From: CAWBJP01 sp963789165
Lineage (GTDB): Bacteria > Actinomycetota > Acidimicrobiia > IMCC26256 > BP-133
Reading direction: 5' to 3'
DNA: 64,000 bases
Assembly (NCBI GenBank): GCA_963789165.1
Contig: CAWBJP010000010.1
Span: 414,824 to 478,823 of the forward strand
Shown: positions 1-9,844 of the stretch, piece after piece
Position numbering within the stretch: the stretch's first letter is position 1
Layout of the letters: every line of letters starts with the position of its first letter
The notes under the pieces: model-generated
Told to the model about the DNA's origin: nothing
Database searches by the model: none
The model's input: the letters and a program-made list of their open reading frames with translations, nothing else
Translations under genes and position numbers: made by a program

Positions 1-1
1 T

Positions 2-592
2 CTGGCCGCGGAGTGGATCGCCGAGCGCTTCGACGGGCAGGTGTGCCTCCTGGTGCGCCACCCGGCGGCCATGGTGGCCAGCTACCGCAAGCTCTCCTAC
101 TCGGCCCACTTCCGCCACTTCCTGTCCCAGCCGCAGCTCATGGCGGACTGGCTGGAGCCATGGCGGGCGGAGATGGAGGCCCTCGTCGACACAGACGACA
201 AGGTGGCCCAGGTCGGCTTCTTCTGGCGGATGCTCCACCATCCCCTGGCCGAGATGGCCGAGCGCTCCGAGCGCATCCACGTGGTGCGCTACGAGGACCT
301 GTGCCTCGACCCCGAAGGCGGCTACGAGCGGCTCTTCGCCCTGCTGGGGGTGGAGTACAGCAACTACGCCCGGGAACAGGTGGTGGCCGGGACCTCGGGC
401 TCGTCGAAAGCCAAGTCCCATTCGTGGCAGCTGTCCCGGCGGGGCTTCCTGTCCCGCACCGCCTTCCGGCCCATGGATTCCAAGGCCATGGTGGGCGCCT
501 GGCGCAAGACCGTGACCCCCGACGAGGCCGCCCGCCTCCGGGAGCTCACCGGCCCCGTGGCCGACCGCTTCTACACCGACTCTGACTGGTAA
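2..592 (+). CDS. Sulfotransferase family protein, C-terminal part (5' end outside window)
   Basis: The reading frame is open from base 2, so the N-terminus with the PAPS 5'-phosphosulfate loop is missing; about 196 residues remain. The segment CLLVRHPAAMVASY matches the 3'-phosphate-binding motif of sulfotransferases (Arg, Pro, then a conserved Ser), and the later VVRYEDLCLDPEG followed by a Leu-rich helix is the usual second half of the fold. Known role: transfer of sulfate from PAPS to a hydroxyl or amine acceptor. The acceptor cannot be read from this fragment. The stop TAA is followed 60 bp later by mobA on the same strand. Confidence 0.8.
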   Translation: MAAEWIAERFDGQVCLLVRHPAAMVASYRKLSYSAHFRHFLSQPQLMADWLEPWRAEMEALVDTDDKVAQVGFFWRMLHHPLAEMAERSERIHVVRYEDLCLDPEGGYERLFALLGVEYSNYAREQVVAGTSGSSKAKSHSWQLSRRGFLSRTAFRPMDSKAMVGAWRKTVTPDEAARLRELTGPVADRFYTDSDW

Positions 593-650
593 CAGGCAGG
601 CGCCGACTGGTAACACCGGCCTTGCGGCCGGCCGCTGGTAGACATCGGTG

Positions 651-1250
651 ATGGCTGCCGATCCCGACCCGAACGTGGCCGGACTGTTGCTGACCGGCGG
701 CGCCAGCCGCCGCATGGGGACGGACAAGTCCCTCCTGGAGATCGACGGCCGCCGGCTGGCCGAACGGGGCGCCTCGGTGCTGTCCGCCGTCTGCCGGCCC
801 GTCCTCGAGGTCGGTCCCGGCGTCTCCGGCCTTCCGGCGGTGCGGGAGGACCCGCCCGGGGAAGGCCCCCTGGCCGCCCTGGGGGCCGGGCTGGCCGAGC
901 TGGACCGGCTGGGGCATGCCGGCGCCGTCGTAGCCCTGGCCGTCGACATGCCCTTCGTCGGCGCCGGGTTACTCCGCCTCCTGGCCGAGCGTCCGGGACC
1001 GCCGACCGCCGTCCCGGTGGCCGGCGGGCAGCCCCAGCCCCTGTGTGCCCGCTACGGCCCTGGGACTCTGGCCACCGTCGTCCGGCTCCTCGGCGCCGGC
1101 GAACGGTCGCTACGGGCCCTCCTGGGGGCCGTGGAGGTCGGCTGGGTGCAGCCGGACGAGTGGGAACCCACCGGGGGCCCGGACGCCTTCCGCGACCTCG
1201 ACACGCCGGAGGATCTGGCCCGCCTGCGCCATGATGGAGAGGATGCCTGA
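651..1250 (+). CDS. mobA: Molybdenum cofactor guanylyltransferase
   Basis: About 199 residues, the normal length for MobA. The N-terminal nucleotide-binding signature LLTGGASRRMGTDKS and the later VDMPFVGAG (metal-binding Asp) identify the NTP-transferase fold. Known role: adds GMP to molybdopterin to give the bis-MGD precursor used by formate dehydrogenases and related enzymes, in the cytoplasm. ATG 651 is preceded in frame by GTG 648; either could start. The end is close to the start of fdhD, and both serve molybdoenzyme maturation, so co-transcription is likely. Confidence 0.88.
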   Translation: MAADPDPNVAGLLLTGGASRRMGTDKSLLEIDGRRLAERGASVLSAVCRPVLEVGPGVSGLPAVREDPPGEGPLAALGAGLAELDRLGHAGAVVALAVDMPFVGAGLLRLLAERPGPPTAVPVAGGQPQPLCARYGPGTLATVVRLLGAGERSLRALLGAVEVGWVQPDEWEPTGGPDAFRDLDTPEDLARLRHDGEDA

Positions 1251-1275
1251 GACCCGACGTCCCCGGAGAGGGCCT

Positions 1276-2148
1276 GTGACTGACTCCTCTCCCGCCCCGC
1301 CGCCCGAACCGGATTCCACCCGGCGGACGGTGACGCGGGCGCGGGCGCTGGCCGTCCGGGAGGCCCGCGCCTGGGAACGCCCCGAGCGGCTGGCCACCGA
1401 GGAGCCCATGGAGATCAGGGCCGGCGGCCCGGGCCAGGAACCGGTCCCGGTGGCCGTCACCATGCGCACCCCCGGCCACGACTTCGAGCTGGCGGTGGGC
1501 TTTCTGGCCGGCGAGGGCGTGATCACCTCCCGCCAGGAGGTGGCCTCGGTGCGCTACTGCGAGCTTCCTCCCGACGAACCCCAGCACTACAACGTGGTGT
1601 CGGTGGGGCTCACCCATCCCTTCGACGAGGAGGCCCTCAAGCGCCACTTCTACGCCACGTCGTCGTGCGGCATCTGCGGGAAGGCCTCGCTGGAGCAGGT
1701 GCAGGTCCGTTGCGGCCCGTTGCCCCCCGGCCCACCCGTCGCCGCCTCCGTGATCCTCGGGCTGCCCGGCGCCCTGCGGGCAGCCCAGCGCATCTTCGAG
1801 CAGACGGGTGGCCTCCACGCCGCCGGGATGTTCGATCGCCAGGGCCGGGTGATGACGGTCCGGGAGGACGTGGGCCGCCACAACGCCCTCGACAAGCTGG
1901 TCGGCCGGGCCCTGCTGACCGACGAACTGCCCCTGTCCGACGGGGTCCTCATGCTCTCCGGACGGGTCAGCTTCGAGCTGGTCCAGAAAGCGGCGGTGGC
2001 CGGCGTGCCCGTCGTCTGTGCCGTGTCGGCCCCCTCCAGCCTGGCCGTGGCCACGGCCGAGGCCATGGGCATGGCCGTGGTCGGCTTCGTGCGGGGGTCG
2101 GGGTTCAACGTCTACTCCCACGCCGAGCGCATCGACCTCGACACCTGA
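1276..2148 (+). CDS. fdhD: Formate dehydrogenase accessory sulfurtransferase FdhD
   Basis: FdhD passes sulfur from IscS-type desulfurases to the molybdenum cofactor of formate dehydrogenase. The two-cysteine sulfur-transfer motif is visible as SSCGICGKAS, and VREDVGRHNALDK is the conserved block after it. GTG 1276 is chosen because GGAGAGG lies just upstream, giving about 290 residues; in-frame ATGs at 1231, 1234 and 1243 would overlap mobA and lengthen the protein to 305. The N-terminal ~30 residues are Pro/Ser/Arg-rich and poorly structured, consistent with a short tail before the fold. Confidence 0.9.
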   Translation: MTDSSPAPPPEPDSTRRTVTRARALAVREARAWERPERLATEEPMEIRAGGPGQEPVPVAVTMRTPGHDFELAVGFLAGEGVITSRQEVASVRYCELPPDEPQHYNVVSVGLTHPFDEEALKRHFYATSSCGICGKASLEQVQVRCGPLPPGPPVAASVILGLPGALRAAQRIFEQTGGLHAAGMFDRQGRVMTVREDVGRHNALDKLVGRALLTDELPLSDGVLMLSGRVSFELVQKAAVAGVPVVCAVSAPSSLAVATAEAMGMAVVGFVRGSGFNVYSHAERIDLDT

Positions 2149-2157
2149 GCGCGGCGA

Positions 2158-2190
2158 GGCCGGGCCGGCATCGTGGACACCGGCCCGGCC
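2158..2190. terminator. Hairpin between convergent fdhD and ycnI-like gene
   Basis: Perfect 11-bp inverted repeat GGCCGGGCCGG (2158-2168) / CCGGCCCGGCC (2180-2190) lies in the gap between two converging genes. No clear T-tract, as often in high-GC actinobacteria; probably a bidirectional terminator. Confidence 0.6.
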
Positions 2191-2202
2191 CGCCTCCCCC
2201 CA

Positions 2203-2763
2203 CTACTGGGCCGGGGCGTCCTCCACGGTGACCACCGGCGCCGGCGCCTTGGAGCCGGCATCGCCGTTCCACTTCATCGTCTTGCCGTCGGAGTAGTGCT
2301 GCTCCACCGGGAAGCTGTAGCTGCCCGGTGCAACGGCGGTGTGGACGCCGAAGTGGAACATGTCCGCCTCCTCCGCCGGGCCCGGGGCGGGCTCGTCCGG
2401 GGGCGGCGGTGGGGCCGGTTCCCCATGGTCGGTCGGCACCGCCGTGGCGTGGTGCTCGCCCTCCTCCTGGAGGGTGTACGTCACCCGGGCGGCGTGGTCA
2501 CCCACGGCCGGCTCGGCCAGGCAGCTCCAGCCCTCCGGCACCTCACAGGAGTGGAGATCGAACTCGGCGGGCAGCTCCACCACCACCATGACGTTGTGGG
2601 CATCCGGTCGTTCGCCGGGCACGTGGACCGCCAGATCCTGGTGGGTGTCCGGCGGTACGGTCGCCGTTTCGAACTCGGCGTGCGCCCAGGCTGGACCGGC
2701 TGTGGCCAGCATCAGAAGCGACGCCACCGCCGCTCCCTTCGTCATCATTCCCGCCCTGCTCAT
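2203..2763 (-). CDS. YcnI-like (DUF1775) secreted copper-binding protein
   Basis: About 186 residues. A signal peptide (hydrophobic stretch ending GPAWA) is followed directly by HAEFETATVP; in the YcnI family the N-terminal His exposed after cleavage contributes to a copper site. The rest is the DUF1775 beta-sandwich (VVVELPAEF, PEGWSC, FHFGVH). A Pro-rich insertion (about residues 120-135) is unusual. ATG 2763 has AGGGGAGG upstream; longer frames to 2970 lack signal-peptide sense. YcnI often neighbours CopC/CopD genes, but none is seen here. Function in copper acquisition or storage at the envelope is inferred from the family. Confidence 0.8.
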   Translation of the reverse strand: MSRAGMMTKGAAVASLLMLATAGPAWAHAEFETATVPPDTHQDLAVHVPGERPDAHNVMVVVELPAEFDLHSCEVPEGWSCLAEPAVGDHAARVTYTLQEEGEHHATAVPTDHGEPAPPPPPDEPAPGPAEEADMFHFGVHTAVAPGSYSFPVEQHYSDGKTMKWNGDAGSKAPAPVVTVEDAPAQ

Positions 2764-2875
2764 GTCCCAGCCTCCCCTGGTGGTGTCGGGCGACACCCAC
2801 CGTTGGTTAGGAAGTCGTGACAAAAGGGACAAAAGTTCCCGGTCCAGGGGACACCCCCGGGCCCCCGGGGGCGGG

Positions 2876-3238
2876 TCAGCTGCCGGCGCCTCTGGCGGCC
2901 AGGACGCAGAACTCGTTGCCCTCGGGGTCGGCCAGGACGACCCAGGACACGTCGTCACTCTGGCCGACATCGGCCCGGGTGGCGCCCAGCTCGAGGAGGC
3001 GCTTCACCTCCTGGTCCTGGTCGTCGGGGCGCAGATCCAGATGGAGGCGGTTCTTCACCACCTTGTCGTCAGGGACAACCAGGAAGTCGAGGGTCCAGCC
3101 CGTGCCGTCCGGTGACGAGATGGAGACCCCGGACTCGTCGGAGTCCGTGACCTGGTAGCCGAGCGCCTCGCACCAGAAGCCGGCCAACCGCTCCGGCTGC
3201 CTGCAGTCGAAGGCCACGATGCCCACGTTCAACGTCAT
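2876..3238 (-). CDS. VOC-superfamily (glyoxalase-like) protein
   Basis: 120 residues forming a single glyoxalase/bleomycin-resistance-like module. The typical start VGIVAFDCRQPERLAGFW, the central HLDL metal-ligand region and the final LADPEGNEFCVL are all present. Members of this small group are soluble metal-binding proteins or dioxygenase-like enzymes of mostly unknown substrate. ATG 3238 follows an AAAGGGGA box. It is divergent from the CGNR regulator at 3443, with about 200 bp between, so that regulator could act on it; this is inference. Confidence 0.8.
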   Translation of the reverse strand: MTLNVGIVAFDCRQPERLAGFWCEALGYQVTDSDESGVSISSPDGTGWTLDFLVVPDDKVVKNRLHLDLRPDDQDQEVKRLLELGATRADVGQSDDVSWVVLADPEGNEFCVLAARGAGS

Positions 3239-3391
3239 CCCGATCCCCTTTCCGCCCCGCCTGCCGGGCCCGGCGCCGGCCCGCGGCTTCCGCCAGCAGC
3301 TCCTGGTGACGGGCCCGGGCCAGTTCCTCCACGACCAGCGGATGCATACTCAACACCACCATTCCTCTTTTACCGGTGTCTTCACTCTAAC

Positions 3392-3418
3392 ACACCAGTC
3401 AACCCGTTACAGTGGTGT
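3392..3418. promoter_or_regulatory. Inverted repeat in the VOC / CGNR divergent promoter
   Basis: ACACCA (3392-3397) and TGGTGT (3413-3418) form a short inverted repeat inside an AT-richer stretch just before the CGNR gene; a further ACACCAC lies near 3354. This is the expected place for an autoregulatory operator of the CGNR protein. Only the repeat is seen; binding is inference. Confidence 0.35.
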
Positions 3419-3442
3419 CGGACGAGAGAGCTGGAGGTCGAG

Positions 3443-3994
3443 GTGGGAACGGTGCCCGCAGAGCTGGGACTCGTCGAGTCGTTCCTCAACTCCCTCGACG
3501 TCGAGTCCGGCGAGGACCACTTCGACAGCCTCCCCCGCTTCCGCCGCTGGCTGGCCACCCACGGGCGGGAGTCCGCCGGGCGACGAGCGGGCGAGGCCGA
3601 CTTGGCGCTCGCCCGCAAGGTACGCGGAGTCCTCCGCGACGAAGTGCGCCGCCACCATCCCGGCGCCGAATCGCCCGCCGGCCACCATCGCCGCCTCAAT
3701 GCCCTCGCGGGCGACATCGGCCTGCGGGCGGGCTTCACCGAGGAGGGCGACGTCGTGCTCCGGCCGGCAGCGACGGGGGTGGCCGGAATGCTGGGCGAGA
3801 TCCTGGCCGCGATCGTCACCGCGGGGACGGCCGGCACCTGGGAGCGCTTGAAGATCTGCACAGCCGACGACTGCGCCTACGTCTACTACGACGCCTCCAA
3901 GAACGCCTCGGGCCGCTGGTGTTCGATGGCCGTCTGCGGCAACCGGGCCAAGACCCGGGCCTACCGGCGCCGGCTCACCGGGCCCGCCCCCTGA
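3443..3994 (+). CDS. CGNR zinc-finger transcriptional regulator
   Basis: 183 residues. The C-terminal CGNR zinc finger is clear: KICTADDC, YYDASKN, RWCSMAVCGNRAK give four Cys ligands followed by the name-giving CGNR and basic residues. The N-terminal ~120 residues are the ABATE-type ligand-sensing region. GTG 3443 follows GGAGG at good spacing. Such proteins are single-gene regulators of adjacent transporters or enzymes; the divergent VOC gene is the obvious candidate target. The gene ends in a strong hairpin at 3996-4038. Confidence 0.87.
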   Translation: MGTVPAELGLVESFLNSLDVESGEDHFDSLPRFRRWLATHGRESAGRRAGEADLALARKVRGVLRDEVRRHHPGAESPAGHHRRLNALAGDIGLRAGFTEEGDVVLRPAATGVAGMLGEILAAIVTAGTAGTWERLKICTADDCAYVYYDASKNASGRWCSMAVCGNRAKTRAYRRRLTGPAP

Positions 3995-3995
3995 C

Positions 3996-4038
3996 GTGGG
4001 CGCGATCGGCGCCCGGGGAGGGCGCGGATCGCGCCCAC
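3996..4038. terminator. Bidirectional hairpin terminator
   Basis: GTGGGCGCGATC (3996-4007) pairs perfectly with GATCGCGCCCAC (4027-4038), a 12-bp GC-rich stem between the convergent CGNR gene and the secreted protein at 4052. Confidence 0.7.
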
Positions 4039-4051
4039 CGCAGGAGGACTC

Positions 4052-4462
4052 CTAGCGCACGGCGGCGCAGACGGCGGAGACCTCGAACTCCGTCTCGCCC
4101 TCCTCTTCGGGAGCCGGCCGGCCGGGGATGACCGGACCCGAACCCGAACCCTCCGGGTGGCGGACGAACACCGCGCTCCAGCTCGACGGTCCGGCCGGGT
4201 CGCTGGCCACGATGGCGTAGAGCCGCGCCCCGTCATCGAGCACCCGTCCCCCTCCGCCCATCACCAGCTTGCCCTCCGAGCAGCGGGCCGAGCCCTCGGC
4301 CGACGGCCCGGTGCCGGAGAAGGTGGCGCGCACGATCTCGTAGTCCGACACCGGTGGCCCGGCCGCCGAACCGGTCGCTCCGGCACTCACCGCCACGCCG
4401 GCGAACAATCCGCCGAGCAGCCCCAAGGCAATCCCGAGAGACGGGCCGATCCGCAACCGCAT
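4052..4462 (-). CDS. Hypothetical secreted protein
   Basis: 136 residues with an N-terminal hydrophobic segment (about 10-30) ending in small residues, a likely Sec signal peptide. The mature part has two Cys (SARCSEG and SAVCAAV) that could form a disulfide and a GGGGRVLDDG turn. I do not recognise the family. It lies just outside the left end of the tRNA-Leu element; its promoter would be in 4463-4590. Confidence 0.65.
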   Translation of the reverse strand: MRLRIGPSLGIALGLLGGLFAGVAVSAGATGSAAGPPVSDYEIVRATFSGTGPSAEGSARCSEGKLVMGGGGRVLDDGARLYAIVASDPAGPSSWSAVFVRHPEGSGSGPVIPGRPAPEEEGETEFEVSAVCAAVR

Positions 4463-4623
4463 GGCGGGCGCTCCTTTCCTGCGAACACCACGCCCGCCTC
4501 CCGGACGCAGCCCTTCTCACGCTCCGTCAGGGTATGCCAGCCGGGTGCCGGCACCGGCGACCGTCACACGGTGACCCCCCGACGACGAGCCGATGAGGTA
4601 GAAACGAACGGCGACAACAACAC

Positions 4624-4666
4624 GCGAGCGTGGCGGAACTGGAAGACGCGCCGGGTTTAGGTCCCG
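4624..4666 (+). repeat. attL core: truncated tRNA-Leu 5' half
   Basis: 43 bases identical to the 5' half (acceptor strand, D arm, anticodon stem-loop) of the intact tRNA-Leu at 16353. Beyond the anticodon stem the sequence diverges completely, so this is not a working tRNA. A GATGAGGTAGAAAC block at 4592-4605 ends 19 bp upstream; a near-identical block ends 19 bp upstream of the intact tRNA, suggesting both are tRNA promoters. Interpreted as the left attachment site of an integrated element. Confidence 0.8.
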
Positions 4667-4778
4667 CGGAACGGCGTGTTACCTCGTATCGACTCGTGTC
4701 GTTTCATGCCGCTGAGCTGCGGTTTTGTCCTGCGCAGATCCCCCTGGGTACCGCCTGATCCGACCCGGTCCGGCGCAG

Positions 4779-4800
4779 TTGGTTTGCAAATGGTTTGCAG
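4779..4800 (+). promoter_or_regulatory. Integrase arm-type repeats, left end
   Basis: Two direct copies of TGGTTTGCA at 4780-4788 and 4791-4799, 11 bp apart, about 113 bp inside the attL core. The same pair occurs in the same orientation inside the right end. In the circular form they would flank the core as attP arms. The rest of 4667-5023 shows no gene. Confidence 0.65.
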
Positions 4801-5023
4801 GGATGCCCGGGGGGTCGTGGACGGGTCCGGTCGAGGAGCGCCGCCTCGTCGCCCTCTACGGCCGGGGGCGGGCGTCTCGTCGGTGCCCTCGCCTTCAACC
4901 GTCCCCGGCCGCTCATGGGCTGCCGCAAGCTGATCGCCGCCTTCGTCTCCTGGGGGATGCCCTGTCCCAAAGCGGCCACCCAGTAGGGAGCGGGCCTGCC
5001 TCCTGGCTCCACCGCGCTGCCGA

Positions 5024-5591
5024 TCAGCGCAGGGCCCCTCCTCCCCTCCCCACAGCATCGCGGAAAGGTTTCCTCACGCAGTCCTCGTCGGGGGACCATT
5101 TCCCGGGGTTGGGGTAGTACACCCAGACCATTTCGAGCTGGAAGGGTCCCGAGCGCGCCGTGGAGCACGGAGAAGGTGAAGACGTACTCGAAGTCGAAGG
5201 CGCCGCCATAGGCCAGTGCAGAGCCGTCTGCGGTGGGCAGGGTGGCCTCCCATGTGCCACTGCCCGAGCCGGCCAGGCACGTGTCCCCGACGAGCGGCGC
5301 GCTCATCCCGGCCATGCGGCCGTCATAAGAACCTCGGTAGGCCATCGGCCCAGGCTGGCCCGTGAGCCGCTTCCCATCAACCGTCCCGACGCAAGTCATG
5401 GTTCCAACTCCGGAGATGGTGATTTCGCCCGGCGTGATCAGCCAGAAGCCTGGGTCCGCCGTCTCCTCCACCTCGCCGCTGCACAACGCCGCGGTCCGCC
5501 CGACCTGCTTCGGATTCTCGGCCGCCGCCGCGGGTGAGACCCCCGCGGTCGCCGCCACCAGTGCGAGCAGAATACCGAGCCTGGAGCGCAT
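5024..5591 (-). CDS. Hypothetical secreted protein, one frameshift
   Basis: ATG 5591 has GGGGGAGG upstream and begins a signal peptide (MRSRLGILLALVAATAGV...AAAA). The mature part continues to FEYVFTFSVLHGA near 5150; the best continuation, PFQLEMVWVYYPNPGKW, is in another frame and stops at 5024. A single-base error near 5155 explains this. Total about 188 residues. Two Cys pairs are likely (CSGEVEE, MTCVGTV, DTCLAG). Family unknown. It is the first gene inside the element and divergent from the SARP regulator at 5747. Confidence 0.6.
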
Positions 5592-5746
5592 GGTCCTCCC
5601 CCGTCGTAAACCCATCTGAGGGAAGGGTGGGCCGTCCTGATTGCTGGACCCGCAACAATCCGGTTACAGGGCGGATCAGGGTCACCGGTGATCGGCCGGA
5701 TGGGTGCGCCTACGCTCTTGGGAGTCGGGGGAGGGCGGAGGGGCAC

Positions 5747-8700
5747 ATGCCGGTGGAGTTCCGCATTCTCGGTCCCTTGGAGGTGGTCCACCAGGGGCGG
5801 GTCGTAGCCCTCGGGGGGAGCCGGGAGCGGGCCCTGCTCGCCCTGCTGCTGCTCTCCGCCAACCGGGTGGTGTCCTCCGAGCGCCTGGCCGAGGACCTGT
5901 GGGCCGGCCGGCCCCCCGAGGGGGCGAACCAGGCCCTCCGGGTTTACATGTCCCGCCTGCGCAAGTCGCTGCGGGAGGCGGATGGGGACGGGCTCCTGGT
6001 CACCCAGCCCCCGGGCTACCTGGCCCGGGTGGAGACCGACGCCCTGGACGCCGCCCGCTTCGAGTCGCTCCTGTCCGAGGGGCGGGAGCAGGCGGGGAAG
6101 GGCGACCACCAGCAGGCGGCGGCCACGCTGTCCGAGGCGCTGTCCCTGTGGCGGGGCCCGGCCCTGGCCGACGTGGCCGACGCCCCCTTCGCCCGGGCCG
6201 AGGCGGCCCGGCTGGAGGAGGCCCGGCTGTCCGCCACCGAGGAGCGCATCCAGGCCGACCTGGCCTGCGGGCGCCACGGAGAGCTCGTCGCCGAACTCGA
6301 CGCCCTCACCCGGGCCCACCCGTTGCGGGAGCGCCTGTGGGCCCAGCGGATGCTCGCCCTCTACCGGTCGGGCCGCCAGGCCGACGCCCTGCGCTCCTAC
6401 CAGGAGCTGCGGGCTCTCCTCGGCGAGGAGCTCGGCCTCGAGCCCAGCGCCGCCCTGGCCCGCCTGGAAGGCGCCATCCTGCGCCACGAGCCCGAGCTGG
6501 ACTGGCCGACGGCCGCCGGGCCGCGGGATCGTCGCCACGCCCCGGGGCGGCCGCCGCCCTGGAGGGCGTCGTCACCTTCCTCTTCACCGACCTCGTGGGA
6601 TCCACCGAGTGGCTCGATCGCCTGGGCGAGGACGCCGCCGAGGAACTGCGCCGCACCCACTTCTCCCTGTTACGGGATGCGGTGGCCGAAGCCGGCGGCC
6701 AGGAGGTGAAGAACCTGGGTGACGGCCTCATGGTGGCCTTCGCCAGCCCCCTGGCCGCTCTGGGCTGCGCCCTGGCCATGCAGCGGGGCATCGGCCGAAC
6801 ACAACCGGGCCCATCCCGAGCGTCGCCTCGGCGTGCGGGTGGGACTCCACTCCGGGGAGGCGGTGCGGGCCGAGGACGACTTCTTCGGGACGGCCGTGGT
6901 GGTGGCCAAGCGTCTCTGCGACCGGGCCGAGGGGGGCCAGATCCTGGCCGGTGAGCTCGTGGCCTCCCTGGTCGGCTCCCGGGGCGACTTCCGCTTCCGG
7001 CCCCTCGGCCCGCTCGCCCTCAAAGGGTTGGCCACCCCGGTCCCGGCCGTGGCGGTGAGCTGGCAGCGGCCCGAGGACGCCGAAGCCGAGGGAGGCGAGA
7101 CGAGCCAGCTTCCCCCGATCCCCCTGCCCCCCTTCCTCACCGGCACGGGGCGCATCTTCGTGGGCCGGGAGGACGAGCTCGACCGCCTGCGGGTCGCCTG
7201 GAAGGAGGCGCGGGCGGGCCAGCGGCGGGTGGCGGTGCTGGGGGGCGAGCCAGGGGTGGGCAAGACCCGCCTGGCGGCCGTCCTGGCCGCGAGCTCCACG
7301 CCGACGGGGCGACGGTGCTGGCCGGGCGCTGCGACGAGGACCTGGGCGTCCCCTACCAGCCCGTGGTCGAGGCCCTCCGCCACCTGGTCGACCACACGCC
7401 CGACTCCCACCTGGTTCCTCGCCTGGGTCGCTTCGGCGGCGAGCTGGCCCGTCTGGTCCCCGAGCTTCCGGAGCGGGCCCCGGGGCTCGAACGCCCCGCT
7501 GCGTTCCGACCCCGAGACCGAGCGCTACCGCCTCTTCGACGCCGTGGCCGCCTGGCTGGGCGCCGTCTCCGCCGACCAGCCCGTCCTGCTCGTCCTCGAC
7601 GACCTGCAGTGGGCCGCCAAGCCGACCCTCCTCCTGCTCCGCCACGTCGTCCGTTCGGCGGCGCCCTTGCGGCTCCTCGTGCTGGCCACCTACCGCGACA
7701 CCGAGCTCGGGCCCGGCCACGCCCTCGTCGAGCTGCTGGCCGACCTGCGCCGGGACGAGGCGGTGGAGCGCCTCTCCCTCTCCGGCCTCGACGAGGGCGA
7801 GGTGCTGGCCGTGGTGGAACAGGCCGCCGGCCATGACTTGGACGAGGAGGAACGGGCCCTGGTCCGCACCATCCACCAGGAGACCGAGGGCAACCCCTTC
7901 TTCGTGTGGGAGGTCGTCCGCCATCTGGCCGAGACGGGCGCCGTCGTCCGGCGGCAGGGTCGCTGGGTGGCGCAGCGGTCCGAGCTGGGCATCCCCGAGG
8001 GGGTGCGCGACGTGGTGGGGCGGCGGCTGTCGCGGCTGTCGGAGGCCGCCAACCGGGTGCTGACTCGGGCGGCCGTGGTGGGAGCCGACTTCGAGGTCGC
8101 CGTCCTGCGGGCGGTCTGCGACATCGACGACGGAGAGCTCGTCGTCGCCCTCGACGAGGCCGCCGGCGCCCGCCTGGTGGAGGAGACGGGCGCCGGTGCT
8201 CTACCGCTTCGTCCACGCCCTCGTCCGCTCCGCGCTGTACGACACGCTGTCGGCCACCCGGCGCGCCCAGCTCCATCTGCGGGTGGCGGACGCCTTCCAA
8301 CCAGAGATCGGCGAAGCCGCCCCCCGTCTCGCCCATCACCTGCTCGCCTGCGCGCCCTCGGGTGGAAGCACCCGGACAGCCAGTGCCTGCCTGGCGGCCG
8401 GGGACTGGGCGCTCTCGGTGCTGGCCGACGCCGAGGCCGGGGACTGGTACGCCCAGGGCCTCGGCTTCGTCAGCGACGAGGACGACCCGGACCTCCGCAT
8501 CGACCTGCTCACCGGCCTGGGCGAAGCGCAACGCCGCACCGGCGACGCCGCCTCCCGCCAGACCCTCCTCGACGCTTCCCGCCTCGCCGCCGGCGGCGGC
8601 GACGTCCGCCCGCCTGGTGCGGGCGGTGGTGGCCAACAGCCACGGGACCGTCAGTCGTCCTCGGCGACATCGAGCGCCGTCGGGCTCATCGACACCGCCC

Positions 8701-9844
8701 TCGACCTCGTCGGTCCAGCTGCGAGCGCCGAGCGGGCCGAGCTCCTCTCCCTCCAGGCCGCCGCGCTGGCGGTGGGCGGTGACCACGAGCGCGTGCTGCG
8801 GGTCGCCGACGAGGCCGCCGCCATCGCCGCTCGCCTCGACGACGTCGCCCTTCGGGCCCGGATCGGCGTGCGGCATGTCCTGGCCTGCCTGGTGCCCGAC
8901 CGCGTCACCGCTCAGGCCTCCGAAAGCACCGACCTCGTGGGCTGGGCCGACGCCACCGGCGACCCGAAGCTCCGCGTCTTGTCCCGGCGGCCACCTGCCC
9001 TGCTGGCGGCGGGCGCCCTCGCCGAGGCGCGACGCCGGACCGCGGAGGCGATGGCGATCGCCGACGAGACCGGCCAACTCGGAACTGCGCGCCGTGGCCA
9101 CCATCTACTACGCCACCGCGATCGACGCCCTGGGTGAGCACCAGGAAGCCGAGCGCCTCATCCAGGCGGGTTTCGAGCTCGGCCAACAGGCAGACTTCCC
9201 CGAGGCCATGCTGTGGTACGTCGGCCAGATGTTCCTGCATTGGACTTTCGAGGGTCAGCCGGAGATGGCCGCCGGCGTCGCCGCCTCGGCTTCGGACGCA
9301 TACTCCAGGGTGCCGGCCGTGCGGCGATGTTGGCCCTGGGTCTGGCCCTTGCCGGGCAGGACGAAGAGCTGACCGCTCTCCTGGCCGGGCACCCTTCCGT
9401 CCTCCCCGGGATACCGGTCGATTCTTGTGGCTCTCCAACCACTTCCTCTTCGCCGCCGCCCAGGGCTTCGGGGTGGAAAACCCGAAGGCGGCCGCCGCTG
9501 TCTACGACCGCCTCCTGCCCTACCGATCGCTGCACGCCGCCTACGCCGTCGGCTACCTGGGCCCGGTCGAGGTGGCCCTCGCCATCGCCGCCCGGGTGAT
9601 GGGCGACAACGAGGGCGCCCTGGCCCACCACCAGGCGGCGGCGGTCACCATCGAAGCCTGCGGGGCCGCCCGCGCCCGGGCCCTCAACGGCTACCAGTGG
9701 GCGGTGACCCTCCTCGCCCGGGACGCCCCCGGCGACCGCCAGCAGGCAGCCGACATGCTCCAAGAGACGCTGGCCTTCTGCCGCACCAAGGGCTACGCCA
9801 CCTTCGAGGGCAAGACCGAGGAACTTCTGACAACGATCCGCTGA
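5747..9844 (+). CDS. AfsR/SARP-like multidomain regulator (BTAD + cyclase-like + AAA ATPase + repeats), many frameshifts
   Basis: ATG 5747 after a GGAGGGG box. Domains across about 1,365 codons: winged-helix trans_reg_C plus bacterial transcriptional activation domain (residues ~1-250, FRILGPLEVV, LRVYMSRLRK); class III adenylate/guanylate cyclase homology (TFLFTDLVGSTEWLDRLG, then GLHSGEAV); AAA ATPase (VGREDEL, Walker A GGEPGVGKTR, Walker B VLLVLDDLQW); then a long TPR-like alpha-helical tail ending EELLTTIR. The coding path changes frame near 6540, 6810, 7290, 7490, 8195, 8620, 8640, 9085, 9320 and 9420, always restoring good homology. Known role of such proteins: ATP-dependent transcription activators, often of secondary metabolism. 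Either error-rich sequence or a decayed gene; see findings. Confidence 0.8.

Noticed and set aside
571..2121. 516-residue open frame on the reverse strand over mobA and fdhD
   Set aside because: Low-complexity Gly/His/Arg composition typical of the antisense of high-GC genes; mobA and fdhD are clear on the other strand.
3069..3362. Reverse-strand frame starting MHPLVVEELARARHQELL, resembling small actinobacterial proteins
   Set aside because: Its downstream part fully overlaps the VOC gene in another frame; only the first ~35 residues look natural, so a gene cannot be supported without a frame correction.
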